The notes beneath the pieces are model-generated. The model was not told where the DNA came from, made no database searches, and saw nothing but the letters and a program-made list of their open reading frames with translations. A program made the translations under genes and the position numbers. Source: Methylopumilus sp947499625 (GTDB lineage: Bacteria; Pseudomonadota; Gammaproteobacteria; Burkholderiales; Methylophilaceae). From it: a DNA stretch of 64,000 bases. Of the stretch, positions 1 to 10,200 are shown piece by piece. The stretch lies in NCBI GenBank assembly GCA_965234475.1, contig OZ248397.1, positions 868,001-932,000 on the forward strand. Reading direction: 5' to 3'. Numbering within the stretch: position 1 is the stretch's first letter; each line of letters opens with the position of its first letter.

Positions 1-185
1 AGGTATAAAAGTACCACTGAATCAACACCGCCACTTAAAGCCACCGTCATCGATTTAATTTTTTTGTGCGACACCGATAAAGATACAAAACCCTTCTCGA
101 CTATATCGAGTAAGGATAGTGGTTTGGTTTTTTTGGGGGTGGAAGCTGAAACTTTATTACTTAGCGGTTTCTTTGAACTTGCCAT
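1..185 (-). CDS. tilS: tRNA(Ile)-lysidine synthase, N-terminal part (runs off the window)
   Basis: Reading the minus strand from an ATG at 185 gives 61 codons open to the window edge. They contain the PP-loop ATPase motif SGGVDS at residues 51-56, followed by VVLLY. This is the signature of TilS, which converts C34 of the AUA-reading tRNA-Ile to lysidine in the cytoplasm. The start lies inside the end of accA, a 29-nt overlap in another frame. The dnaE-accA-tilS order matches what is usual in betaproteobacteria. The N-terminal stretch before the PP-loop is somewhat long, so a start further in, such as the Met at residue 46, is possible. The catalytic core and the C-terminal tRNA-binding domains are outside the window. 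Confidence 0.8.
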   Translation of the reverse strand, partial: MASSKKPLSNKVSASTPKKTKPLSLLDIVEKGFVSLSVSHKKIKSMTVALSGGVDSVVLLY

Positions 186-1125
186 AGCTAAGTAAACGTT
201 CGTATCTTAAGTCGAGGAGTTGTTTGAGGGATTTCTTTTGCAGTTTTGTGAGGTGTTCTTTTAAAGATTTACGAACAGTTTCCATAAGCTGATTAGGATT
301 GCGATGTGCGCCTCCTAAAGGTTCTGGAAGAATCGTATCGATCAAGCCTAATTCTTTTAAGCGGGTGGCTGTAATACCTAAAGTCTCGGCAGCGGTTGAC
401 GCCTTATCTGCACTCTTCCATAAGATAGAGGCACATCCCTCAGGGGAAATCACAGAATAAGTCGCAAATTGAAGCATGATGAGCTGATCCACGACACCTA
501 AGGCTAATGCACCACCTGAACCGCCTTCACCAATTACAATGCCAATGATGGGCACCTTTAACTCGGCCATGACATATAAGTTACGCGCAATCGCCTCTGA
601 TTGACCGCGTTCTTCGGCATTAATTCCTGGATATGCCCCAGGTGTATCAATTAAAGTCACAATAGGCACGTTGAATTTTTCGGCTAACTTATAAAGACGT
701 AAGGCTTTTCTATAACCTTCAGGCTTTGGCATACCAAAGTTACGGTGTTGTCTTTCCTTCACATCCCGCCCTTTTTGATGGCCTATAACCATCACAGGGA
801 TACCTTCAAATGAAGCTAAGCCCCCTACAATCGCAGGGTCATCGGCAAACGCGCGATCGCCATGCAACTCTTCAAAGTCTGTGAAAAGTTTCTCAATATA
901 ATCAAGGGTATAGGGTCTTTGTGGGTGACGTGAGACTTGGGAAATTTGCCAAGCGTTTAAATTGTCGTAGATCTCGTGAAGTAGCTTTTCAGTCTTACCT
1001 TCTAGCTGACTGAGTTCTTTTGAAATATCAAGATTCTTATTCTTGTCATGCGTCTCTGTGAGCTTCTGGGTCTGAGCCTCAAGTTCTGAGATCGGCTTTT
1101 CAAAGTCTAGATAACTAATTTTCAT
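157..1125 (-). CDS. accA: Acetyl-CoA carboxylase carboxyltransferase subunit alpha
   Basis: 322 aa, the usual length of proteobacterial AccA. With AccD it transfers the carboxyl group from carboxybiotin to acetyl-CoA, the first committed step of fatty acid synthesis in the cytoplasm. Visible family features are an N-terminal helical region (about 1-65), the FEELHGDRAFADD segment near residue 85, IDTPGAYPG near 160, and the glycine-rich oxyanion-hole loop GEGGSGGALALG near 200. It follows dnaE on the same strand with a gap of 26 nt and overlaps tilS at its 3' end, so the three are probably cotranscribed. The ATG start gives MKISYLDFEKPI, matching the family N-terminus. Confidence 0.97.
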   Translation of the reverse strand: MKISYLDFEKPISELEAQTQKLTETHDKNKNLDISKELSQLEGKTEKLLHEIYDNLNAWQISQVSRHPQRPYTLDYIEKLFTDFEELHGDRAFADDPAIVGGLASFEGIPVMVIGHQKGRDVKERQHRNFGMPKPEGYRKALRLYKLAEKFNVPIVTLIDTPGAYPGINAEERGQSEAIARNLYVMAELKVPIIGIVIGEGGSGGALALGVVDQLIMLQFATYSVISPEGCASILWKSADKASTAAETLGITATRLKELGLIDTILPEPLGGAHRNPNQLMETVRKSLKEHLTKLQKKSLKQLLDLRYERLLSYGKFKETAK

Positions 1126-1151
1126 TAAATAAATCTTTTAAAATCGGGAGA

Positions 1152-4100
1152 TCAATTATAAAGGATTTTTACGTTTTCTTCGCTCAACCACTGGGTTAAA
1201 CGGTCTAATAACTCATCATGCAAATCAACCTGCCATTCACGACCTAAAAGAAGTTCTACATGACCTAGGTCATTATGGTAATCAATTTTTACGCGGCAAC
1301 GTTTTAAGTCATGTTGCGGATGCCCGCAGTATGGTTTTAGCATTTCTCTTAATTTATTAGCATCCGATTGACCGTTACATGAGATCTTTAGGTGGTGCGC
1401 GAATTGATTCCTGGCAGTCGCTAAATCAAAAAGTTTACGGGCAGTGACACGGATGCCGCCTGTAAAGTCATCATGACTGACTCGTCCTTCGACAATTAAA
1501 AGCTGATCTTCTTGGACTAACCTTTGTGATTGTGTGAGGAGCTCATTACCTACCACGACATCAACACGAGAAATCGCATCATCTAAGGTGACAATCGCCA
1601 TTTTTCCGCGTGCCGTCATGCGAATGCGAATGGCCACAATCACCCCTGCAATTACATAAGGTTGCTCTTGCGGTTTTAATTCTTTAATTTGTGTTTTGAT
1701 GAATGGTCGCACACGCTTTTCAAAGAAGGTGAATGGGTGGCCACTAAAATAAAATCCTAACGCTGCTTTTTCTTCCTGAAGTTTTTGCTGGGGCGTCCAT
1801 GGATCCACATGCACCATATCGACTTTCTGAGTCTGCTCTTCACCAAATAAACTATTTTGTGCGATATTAGCTTTGCCTTGTTCAGCTGCGGTGATCGCTA
1901 AATTCACACTCGCTAAGAGTGATGCACGATTAGGCTCTAACGTGTCAAATGCGCCACCACGGATGAGGGATTCCACCACACGACGATTCACTTTTCTTAA
2001 ATCAAGTCGCGCGCAGAAATCGAAAAGACTTTTAAAAGAGCCTTTACTTTCGCGAGACTCTAAAATAAGTTCAATCGCAGCTAAGCCCGTCCCTTTAATC
2101 GCACCGAGCCCATATAAGATTTGTGTCGTATTCGTTGGAATAAATTCGAAACCACTTTGATTGATATCGGGTGGCAATAATTCCACACCATTCGGTTTGC
2201 AATCCTCAAAAAAGATTTGAATATTGTCCGTGTTATTCATGTCAGCCGACATGGAAGCCGCTAAGAATGCTGCGGGGTAATGTGTTTTTAAGTAAGCGGT
2301 CTGGTAAGCCACCATCGCATACGCTGCTGCATGCGATTTATTGAAACCATAGCCTGCAAATTTTTCGAGTAAATCAAAAAGTTCACGCGCTTGTCTTTCA
2401 TTCAATCCATTCTTTAGAGAGCCCGCAATAAATCCTTCGCGCTGCGCGTCCATCTCCTCAACTTTTTTCTTGCCCATCGCACGACGCAATAAATCGGCAG
2501 CACCCAATGAGTAACCGGCAACCGCTTGTGCAATCTGCATCACTTGCTCTTGATAAACCGCAATACCGTATGTTTCTTTTAAGATGGATTCTGTAGATGG
2601 ATGTGGATATACGATGCGCTGTTGTCCATGTTTACGTTTACAAAAATCAGGGATCAAATCCATTGGGCCTGGACGGTAGAGAGCCACGAGCGCCACAATA
2701 TCTTCGAAGCAATCGGGCTTCGCTTGTTTTAACATGTCTTTCATGCCACGGGATTCAAGCTGAAAGACGGCAGTGGTATTTGCACTCTTTAAAAGCTGGA
2801 AAACTGTTTTGTCATTTAATGGCAAATGATTCAAATTGAGTGGTGTTAGATTGTCTGTTGCACGCAAAATATTTGCGTTCTTTAATGCCATCGCAAGAAT
2901 GGTGAGTGTGCGAAGTCCTAAGAAGTCGAACTTCACTAGCCCTAAAGCTTCGATATCATCCTTATCAAATTGACTCACTAAACTATCGCCATTTGCCTGA
3001 CAATAAATCGGTGTGAAGTTAGAAATTTTTCCGGGGGCGATTAAGACGCCACCCGCATGCATACCAACGTTTCGGACGACGCCTTCTAACCTTAATGCGA
3101 GATCAATCAACTCTTTAACTTCTTCTTCTTTGTTATAGCGATCTTGCAACTGCGGTTCTTTGTTTAATGCGTCATCTAATGTGATCCCTAATTCCATAGG
3201 AATCAATTTCGCAATACCGTCGACAAAATTAAATGGGAGATCAAGGACGCGTCCCACATCTCGAATCACAGCGCGAGCTGCCATCGTGCCGAACGTCACA
3301 ATTTGTGACACTGAACCTGCACCGTATTTTTGTTTGACGTAATCGATGACGCGATCGCGACCTTCTTGGCAAAAGTCGATATCGAAGTCAGGCATCGAGA
3401 CACGATCAGGATTTAAGAAACGCTCGAAGAGGAGTTGGTATTGAATGGGATCAAGATCGGTAACACCTAAACTATAGGCTACCAATGATCCGGCACCTGA
3501 GCCTCGACCGGGTCCAACTGGAACCTCATTATTTTTAGCCCAGTTAATAAAGTCAGCCACAATCAAGAAGTAACCTGCAAACCCCATCTGGTTAATGATG
3601 GAAGTTTCAAAAAGAATACGTGCGTCATATTCTTGCCTTACTTCATGACGCTTTCCTTCATCTGGAAAAAGTTCTTTTAAGCGAACCTCTAATCCTTTTT
3701 TAGATTCTGAAATTAAAAAGTCTTCAAGCTTTTCTTGGTTAGGCGTTGGGAAGTCAGGTAAATAATTTTTACCTAGAGTAAATTCAAAGTTGCAGCGCTT
3801 TGCAATCTCCACTGAATTTTGAAGCGCTTCTGGAATGTCGCTAAATAGAGCAGTCATCTCTACTTCATTTTTAAAATATTGTTCGTGTGAAAATAATTTA
3901 GGGCGACGGCTATCGGCCATGATGAAACCTTCAGCGATACAGGTTCTCGCCTCATGCGCTCTATAATCATCTTGATCCATAAACTGGATGGGTTGCGTCG
4001 CTACCACCGGAATATCTAAACTTGTGGCCAAACTCAACGATTGATTGATAAAACGTGCTTCATTTTTTTTATCATCACCCTCAGCAATCCTTTGGATTTC

Positions 4101-4613
4101 AATGTAGAAACGATTCTTAAAATGCGTTGCCCACTCTTTCATGGCATTCATCGCGATATCGGTATGTTCTTGGAGGATCGCTTGGCCCACATCTCCCATC
4201 GAAGCGCCTGAGAGAATGATGAGACCTTCATTCTTTTCAAGTAACCAAGATTTTTTCACTTCAACGCGACCGCGATACTGATTTTCTAGGTATGCACGCG
4301 TTAAGATTTCGGATAAAGCTAAGTAACCTTTATCGTTTTGACACAAAGCTAGGATTCGATAAGGTTGATCACGGTTGATTTCATTCTCAATCCAAAGATC
4401 AGCGCCTAGAATAGCTTTGATACCTTTTTCTCGTGCTGCCTTATAAAACTTTACCAAACCAAATACATTATTTAAATCGGTGAGTCCCAATGCTGGCATA
4501 TCTTGAGATGAAGCCTTGTCGATATAGTCATCAATGCGCACAATCCCATCAGTGATGGAATATTCACTATGACACCTTAAATGAACAAATGGGACGGGAT
4601 GAGCTTCAGACAT
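1152..4613 (-). CDS. dnaE: DNA polymerase III subunit alpha
   Basis: 1153 aa, the size of DnaE1-type replicative polymerase alpha subunits. It is the catalytic polymerase of the chromosomal replisome. The N-terminal PHP domain starts with VHLRCHSEYS (about 9-18). The palm domain carries the metal-binding PDFDIDFC motif at about 408-415, preceded by GPGRGSGAGSLVAYSLG. The finger region contains LRRAMGKKK and GFNKSHAAAYA, and an OB-fold lies in the C-terminal third. The ATG at 4613 gives MSEAHPVPFVHLRCHSEYS, which places the PHP domain at its normal distance. Several short plus-strand open frames inside it are shadows. It probably heads the dnaE-accA-tilS transcript. Confidence 0.98.
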   Translation of the reverse strand: MSEAHPVPFVHLRCHSEYSITDGIVRIDDYIDKASSQDMPALGLTDLNNVFGLVKFYKAAREKGIKAILGADLWIENEINRDQPYRILALCQNDKGYLALSEILTRAYLENQYRGRVEVKKSWLLEKNEGLIILSGASMGDVGQAILQEHTDIAMNAMKEWATHFKNRFYIEIQRIAEGDDKKNEARFINQSLSLATSLDIPVVATQPIQFMDQDDYRAHEARTCIAEGFIMADSRRPKLFSHEQYFKNEVEMTALFSDIPEALQNSVEIAKRCNFEFTLGKNYLPDFPTPNQEKLEDFLISESKKGLEVRLKELFPDEGKRHEVRQEYDARILFETSIINQMGFAGYFLIVADFINWAKNNEVPVGPGRGSGAGSLVAYSLGVTDLDPIQYQLLFERFLNPDRVSMPDFDIDFCQEGRDRVIDYVKQKYGAGSVSQIVTFGTMAARAVIRDVGRVLDLPFNFVDGIAKLIPMELGITLDDALNKEPQLQDRYNKEEEVKELIDLALRLEGVVRNVGMHAGGVLIAPGKISNFTPIYCQANGDSLVSQFDKDDIEALGLVKFDFLGLRTLTILAMALKNANILRATDNLTPLNLNHLPLNDKTVFQLLKSANTTAVFQLESRGMKDMLKQAKPDCFEDIVALVALYRPGPMDLIPDFCKRKHGQQRIVYPHPSTESILKETYGIAVYQEQVMQIAQAVAGYSLGAADLLRRAMGKKKVEEMDAQREGFIAGSLKNGLNERQARELFDLLEKFAGYGFNKSHAAAYAMVAYQTAYLKTHYPAAFLAASMSADMNNTDNIQIFFEDCKPNGVELLPPDINQSGFEFIPTNTTQILYGLGAIKGTGLAAIELILESRESKGSFKSLFDFCARLDLRKVNRRVVESLIRGGAFDTLEPNRASLLASVNLAITAAEQGKANIAQNSLFGEEQTQKVDMVHVDPWTPQQKLQEEKAALGFYFSGHPFTFFEKRVRPFIKTQIKELKPQEQPYVIAGVIVAIRIRMTARGKMAIVTLDDAISRVDVVVGNELLTQSQRLVQEDQLLIVEGRVSHDDFTGGIRVTARKLFDLATARNQFAHHLKISCNGQSDANKLREMLKPYCGHPQHDLKRCRVKIDYHNDLGHVELLLGREWQVDLHDELLDRLTQWLSEENVKILYN

Positions 4614-4741
4614 GACTCTATTTTAAAGGATGAATGACATAAAACTGAGGTCTTAATCACAAAAAAAGTACTTGATCTACCATTCCAAAAATAACTGATG
4701 TATATTGTCAACTACTAATCAATTTCAAAGGAATCTTCATC

Positions 4742-5239
4742 ATGGCAGTGACTCTTAAAGGCGGCCCAGTCAAAATAGGTGGTCAATTTTTAAGCAAGGG
4801 ACAAAAGGCACCTGACTTTAGCCTCGCAGATAAAACACGCGCTGACGTTAACCTCGCTAGCTTTGCTGGAAAACGTAAAGTGCTCAACATTTTCCCAAGT
4901 GTCGATACGCCTACATGTGCCACCTCTGTGAGGAAATTTAATGAGGCAGCGGCTAAATTAAATAACACAGTGGTCTTATGTATTTCAGCTGACTTACCTT
5001 TTGCACAGAATCGCTTTTGTGGTGCTGAAAAAATTGAGAACGTACAAACGCTCTCCACCTTTCGTAACACGAAAAAATTTGCGACAGACTTTGGTGTATC
5101 GATTGACGACACGAGCTTGGCAGGTTTGACTTCTCGCGCTGTGATCGTGTTAAACGAAAACAACGAGGTACTTCATAGTGAACTTGTTTCAGAAATTACA
5201 GAAGAACCTAACTACGAAGCTGCGTTAAACACACTTTAA
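4742..5239 (+). CDS. tpx: Thiol peroxidase (atypical 2-Cys peroxiredoxin)
   Basis: 165 aa, the standard length of Tpx. It reduces hydrogen peroxide and alkyl hydroperoxides using thioredoxin. The N-terminal MAVTLKGGPVKIGG and the peroxidatic-cysteine motif FPSVDTPTCATSVRKFN (Cys near residue 60) are diagnostic. The resolving cysteine is in the ADLPFAQNRFCGAE segment near residue 94. The start has an AAGGAATCTTCATC stretch just upstream, a good ribosome binding site. It is monocistronic and divergent from dnaE. Its stop overlaps the 3' end of the convergent rlmL by 4 nt. Confidence 0.96.
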   Translation: MAVTLKGGPVKIGGQFLSKGQKAPDFSLADKTRADVNLASFAGKRKVLNIFPSVDTPTCATSVRKFNEAAAKLNNTVVLCISADLPFAQNRFCGAEKIENVQTLSTFRNTKKFATDFGVSIDDTSLAGLTSRAVIVLNENNEVLHSELVSEITEEPNYEAALNTL

Positions 5240-6387
5240 TCTTTTGGTTTTCGGTTGCTACCGCTCACCATTTTAATTTCAAATAAACGACACTCTAAAG
5301 CACCGTTAAATAACGGTGTTTTTTTTGTGGGCTTTAATCGCATGTCTTTTGGCATCTCAAGATCTGCCGTTAAGAAATAAGTATCCCAGCCACCGAAGGA
5401 TTCTTTCATATGTTTCGCCCAGACGGGATACACTTCTTTTAGATCTTCGTCTTCACCTATCCGCTGACCATAAGGTGGATTGGTGACAAGCACCCCTTCC
5501 GATGAAGGTGGTTCAAGTTTTACAAAATCACTTTGCAATACTTTTGCAACTTCTTCTAAACCTGCGACTTTTAAATTGTGACGCGTAACTCGAACCGCTC
5601 TTAAATCTATATCTGATCCATAGATATCTAAGAATTTGATAGGCTTCATTTTGTTTATGGCTTCGGTTTCAATTTTTTTCCAAAGACTTTCGTCGAATGA
5701 GGTCAGTTTTTGAAAACCAAAAGTACGCTTCATACCCGGCGGTTGATTCACTGCCATCATGGCTGCCTCGATTAAAAAAGTGCCACTTCCACACATGGGA
5801 TCTAAAATCGGCGTACCTGGTTGCCAACCGGTTAACATCAGTATGCCTGCTGCTAAGTTTTCGCGTAAGGGAGCGATCACACTCACATCACGAAACCCTC
5901 TTTGATATAGTGGTGCACCAGACGTATCTAAATAAAGTTGATATTGATCTTGTGTAAGATAGGCATGAATACGAACGTCAGGATCTCGAACGCTTACTGA
6001 TGGCCTTAATGCACCCTCTTCTCGAAAACGATCACACACAGCATCTTTAATGCGAAGTGTCACAAAGTCCAAGCTTTTTAAAGGACACTTCACACCTGTG
6101 ACTTTGACGCGAATGGTTTGATTGACTTTAAACCATGCGGGCCAATTAAGTTTAAACGTCGCCTTATAAATATCTTCTTCTGAAGAATAACTGCCTTGCC
6201 CCACGCGAGACATCACGCGTGTTGCTATTCGACTATGTAAATTGACGCGATACATCGTGTCCAAATTACCTTCGAAAGATACGCCACCATCAGTGACAAG
6301 AATCTTTAACGCACGTTGCACTAAAAGTTCATCTGCTAATAAAGCTTCTAATCCACGTGGGCAAGTGGCAAAAAATTGGAAATTCAA
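5236..6387 (-). CDS. rlmL: 23S rRNA guanine-N2 methyltransferase, RlmL-like (stand-alone)
   Basis: 383 aa. An N-terminal ferredoxin-like/THUMP region (about 1-160) is followed by a UPF0020-type Rossmann methyltransferase. The SAM motif region is ILDPMCGSGTFLIEAA (about 190-205) and the catalytic motif is VTNPPYGQRIGE (about 298-309), typical of exocyclic-amino guanine methylation. E. coli has RlmL fused to RlmK; here only the RlmL half is present, as in many betaproteobacteria. By family, the target is G2445 of 23S rRNA; the exact position is inferred. It is the last gene of the minus-strand group that includes hrpA. Confidence 0.85.
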   Translation of the reverse strand: MNFQFFATCPRGLEALLADELLVQRALKILVTDGGVSFEGNLDTMYRVNLHSRIATRVMSRVGQGSYSSEEDIYKATFKLNWPAWFKVNQTIRVKVTGVKCPLKSLDFVTLRIKDAVCDRFREEGALRPSVSVRDPDVRIHAYLTQDQYQLYLDTSGAPLYQRGFRDVSVIAPLRENLAAGILMLTGWQPGTPILDPMCGSGTFLIEAAMMAVNQPPGMKRTFGFQKLTSFDESLWKKIETEAINKMKPIKFLDIYGSDIDLRAVRVTRHNLKVAGLEEVAKVLQSDFVKLEPPSSEGVLVTNPPYGQRIGEDEDLKEVYPVWAKHMKESFGGWDTYFLTADLEMPKDMRLKPTKKTPLFNGALECRLFEIKMVSGSNRKPKD

Positions 6388-6406
6388 ATGTTTTAACCTT
6401 TAAAAA

Positions 6407-7204
6407 TTATTGATCGAATGTGATCGTGTTCGACGCCTGGTGATTATGAAGCATAAGCTGATTAAAAAATGCTAAAAATTCTAGCCCATAAGTTTTTTCG
6501 AGTGATTTAGCCTTTGATCGCAATGTCTTCACATTAAGCTCAAGAGGCATGTCATTAAAACCTAACACAATTTGATTGCCAGGTTTGCCTGTGGGAATAA
6601 TCAAGATGAGTCCTTCGAAAATACGACGCATGCGATCAATATAAAGATCGTAATGGGGATCACTTGCCCATATGTTCATCACAAAAATACCATGTTTACG
6701 CAAAGTCGATTTGCATACATCAAAAAATGAGAGGCTCCTAAAGTTACTCGGGATACCATCAGGATCAAAAGCGTCAATCATTAATATATCAGTTGACTCC
6801 GGATGCTCTTTCATAAAAGAGATGCCATCCCCATGAATGACTTTTAAAGATTTATCATTCGGCGGTAGATGGAACATAAGATGTGCCACACCAATCACTT
6901 TTCGATGAATCTCGAGGGTAATCGATTTCATATCAGGTAAGAACCGGTGAATAAATTTAGGGATGGATGCACCACCTAAGCCAATCAATAAAATTTTACG
7001 AGGACGCGCATGAAAGAGAAGAAACATCATCATCGCTCGTGTATAAGTGAGCTCTAAGTGAAAAGGTTTTTTTAAGCGCATCGAGCTTTGAATCGCGTGC
7101 GATGCAAAATGCAACGAACGAACGCCGTCCGATTCACTGACATCAATACTGATATCCTCATCAATCACTTCTTGTCGAAATATTTTTTTAAATAAATCTC
7201 TCAT
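6407..7204 (-). CDS. Spermidine/polyamine aminopropyltransferase-like protein
   Basis: 265 aa with a single Rossmann domain of the spermidine synthase family. Visible are the nucleotide-binding segment ILLIGLGGASIPKFIHRFLP (near residue 70), an acidic position after beta-2 (TLEIHRKVIG), and MIDAFDPDGIPSNFRSLSFFD (near 140-160). The DAFD aspartates correspond to the catalytic region of SpeE-type enzymes. The N-terminal beta-hairpin domain of true SpeE is short or missing, so real aminopropyl transfer is not assured. It could be an orphan member of the family. Its start overlaps the hrpA stop by 4 nt (ATGA), implying translational coupling with the helicase. Confidence 0.7.
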   Translation of the reverse strand: MRDLFKKIFRQEVIDEDISIDVSESDGVRSLHFASHAIQSSMRLKKPFHLELTYTRAMMMFLLFHARPRKILLIGLGGASIPKFIHRFLPDMKSITLEIHRKVIGVAHLMFHLPPNDKSLKVIHGDGISFMKEHPESTDILMIDAFDPDGIPSNFRSLSFFDVCKSTLRKHGIFVMNIWASDPHYDLYIDRMRRIFEGLILIIPTGKPGNQIVLGFNDMPLELNVKTLRSKAKSLEKTYGLEFLAFFNQLMLHNHQASNTITFDQ

Positions 7205-10200
7205 GGGTAATAAGGAATATCATCCAATGCTTTTTCTAATCGCTTAAGTGACACAGGATATGCTGTTTTTAAATCTTGGGCGAATAATGATACGTGAAGC
7301 TCTTCAATCAGCCATTGAAAATCTTTTAAGACTTTAGGGGGTGTTATTTTTTTTGAGACATAGGGTTTTAATCGCTCACCAAGCAATTGTTGAATACGAT
7401 CAATATCTTTTTGCATGAGTGTATCTTTATCAGCTCTTGAAGGGAATTTTTCAATGCGAATCATAAGCGCTTTCAGGTATCTTGGAAGGTGTGAAAATAT
7501 ATCTGAAGGTGTCGATATAATAAATTCATTATGGATTAAGAAGTTCATACGACTTACAAAGATAGATTCTGATCTTTTTTGTATAGGACTTAACGTTTTT
7601 AATAATTGTTTAATTTGGTGGTAATGCGTAGCACTCAAATGAATAGTTTCTAAGATGGCCTTCATAGCTTGTGGCAGCGCATTTTTGATACGTTTAATCA
7701 GTGTAATAAAATCACTTGAAGTCCTTGGCATTATTTCCTGAGAATTCAAGGCTGTATCTAATACCATTTCGATCACATCGCCTTTTAATTCTTCGGCATC
7801 AATCATATCTCTTAAAAAAAGCTGGGCTTCTTTAAGTTTGTTCAAATCTTTTTCAAGTTGTTTGAGTTGTGGCTTCAATTCAAAACTGAGCAATCTTAAA
7901 ACACCTTGACGATGAGATACTTTCGACTCCTCTTCTGAGACAAACACACGGATAGCTACCGATTCAACTTCGTCAGATAATCCCACAAAACCTTTGTAAT
8001 CTTTTTGATGCGTATTTAATTCAATAGCATGCGGTAGTTCGTCAAAATCCCATCGTTTTAAATTAAATCGTTCAACCGCATTGGCCTTATCATTCTTTTT
8101 GACATGCACTTGTGGCTTGACTGAACCTTTTAGAAGGTTTAAATCACGACCTTGTGATACAAGCTCATTCTTTTGGTTCACCACTTCAATATTCATAAAA
8201 CAATGACGAGGCAGACTTTCAATTTCCTCTTCACCTATCATGTAAGGTTCTTTCGTTTTCTTTAAAACAAAATCACTGATCGATTGAAATAAATGGTGAT
8301 GGGTTTTGTATTGGGTTAAGAATTCGGTCACAGTATCTGTAAGTGGAAAAAGTTGAGTGCGAATATTTTTAGGTAATGACTTAAAAATACAATTGAGTTT
8401 TTCACGAATCATCCCAGGAACTAACCACTGCATTATATTTAAATCAAGTTGATGAAAATCAATTTCCGAAATGACAGCCGTCACTCCATCATCTGGATGT
8501 CCGGGTTCAAACCGATATTTCAGCGGAATCTTAACGCCTTCGATATTTAAAGTTTCTGGGTACTGAACCTCCGTGATCTCATTAGCGTCCCGCCTCATAA
8601 GAAGTTCTTTGGTGAGGAATAAGACTTGAGGATTCTTGTCCTCTATCTCGCGACGCCAATCTTCAAATCCCACGCCATTGATAATACCCTGCGGTATTTT
8701 TTCATCATAAAACTGAAAAAGATCTTCTTCATTGACTAATACATCAAGTCGTCTTGCTTTGTGTTCTAAAAGCTCAACCTCTTCTATGAGGCCTTGATTA
8801 TGTTTCCAAAATAATCCCTTTGAAACATACCCTCCTGAAACCAGGCCTTGTCTAATAAATATTTCGCGTGCGATTTCTGGATTGATCGGCCCAAAATGCA
8901 CGTTGCGTTTAGGCACAATCGTAAGTCCATAGAGTGTAATTCTTTCGTGCGCATTCACACGAGATAACTTAGTATCCCAATAAGGATCCGTATGGTGATG
9001 CTCAACTAAATGTAAGCTTAAAGATTCAATCCATTCCACGTCGATTTCAGCCGCTGTTCTCGCATATAGTTTTGTCGTATCTACAAGGTCTGCTGCCATA
9101 ACCCATTTCGACTTTCTCCTCTTAATGTTCGATCCTGGGGACAAGTGAAATTCAATGTTTCGAGCGCCAACGTATGAATCATCTTCTAGTGCTTTGATCC
9201 CAATATTTCCTAAAAGCCCTGCGAGAATCGATCGATGAATTTGGACATAATTAGCCGGCTTATCATTCTCTTTATAATTCATATCTAAAATGAGTTCTCG
9301 AATTTGCTCATACAAATCTCGCCACTCACGCATTCTCAGATAAGACAAGAAATGTGCATGACAAAGTTTTCTTAAATTGTTTTGTGTTGTCTTCTTCTGA
9401 ATGGCCTCATCAAAGAATGCCCAAAGTTTTAAAAAAGATACAAAATCAGATTTTTCGTCAAAGAATCGAACTTGGGCTGCTTCACTTTCGGCTTTTTTAT
9501 CCAAAGGTCTTTCTCTTGGATCTTGAATACTTAGCGCACTCACAATAATTAAAAGTTCAGACAGTGCATTTTCTTTTTTTGCCTGAAGCAGCATGCGGCC
9601 TAATCTTGGATCCATAGGAAGTTTAGCTAGATCACGGCCTATGATTGTTAACTCATATTGATCATCAACAGCACCTAATTCTTGCAACAATAAATAACCA
9701 TCTTGAATGAATCGTCTGCTGGGTGGCTGAATAAAAGGAAATTGTGATACGTCGCCCAAATGAAGTGAAGCCATTTTAAGAATGACGGATGCGAGCGATG
9801 ATCGATAAATTTCAGGGTCTAAAAATAAAGGTCTCGCGTTAAAATCATCTTCCGAATAGAGCCTTACACAAATGCCATCAGAGATACGCCCACATCGACC
9901 GCTTCGTTGCTTAGCTGATGCTTGAGAAATTTTTTCAATTTGTAATTGTTCAACTTTATTTCTGGTGCTATAGCGATTCACTCTTGCAATACCAGGATCG
10001 ATGACATATTTAATACCAGGGACAGTCAGTGATGTTTCAGCAACATTGGTAGACAAGATAATACGTCGTCCATTTGAACCTCTAAATATTTTTTGTTGCT
10101 CTTCATTGGAAAGCCTTGAAAAAAGCGGAAGGATTTCGTAATGCGGTGGCAATTTATTTTTTAGAAATTCAGCGGTATCTCGAATTTCTCTCTCGCCTGG

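Noticed and set aside
1873..3342. Plus-strand open frames inside dnaE
   Set aside because: They are antisense shadows of a strongly supported 1153-aa gene.
4660..4741. A sigma-70 promoter for tpx (TTGATC ... TATATT)
   Set aside because: The spacing is about 23 nt, too long for a normal promoter, so no site is claimed.
4783..5163. 126-codon minus-strand frame opposite tpx
   Set aside because: Tpx is unmistakable on the plus strand with all catalytic residues; the opposite frame has no start signal or family motif.
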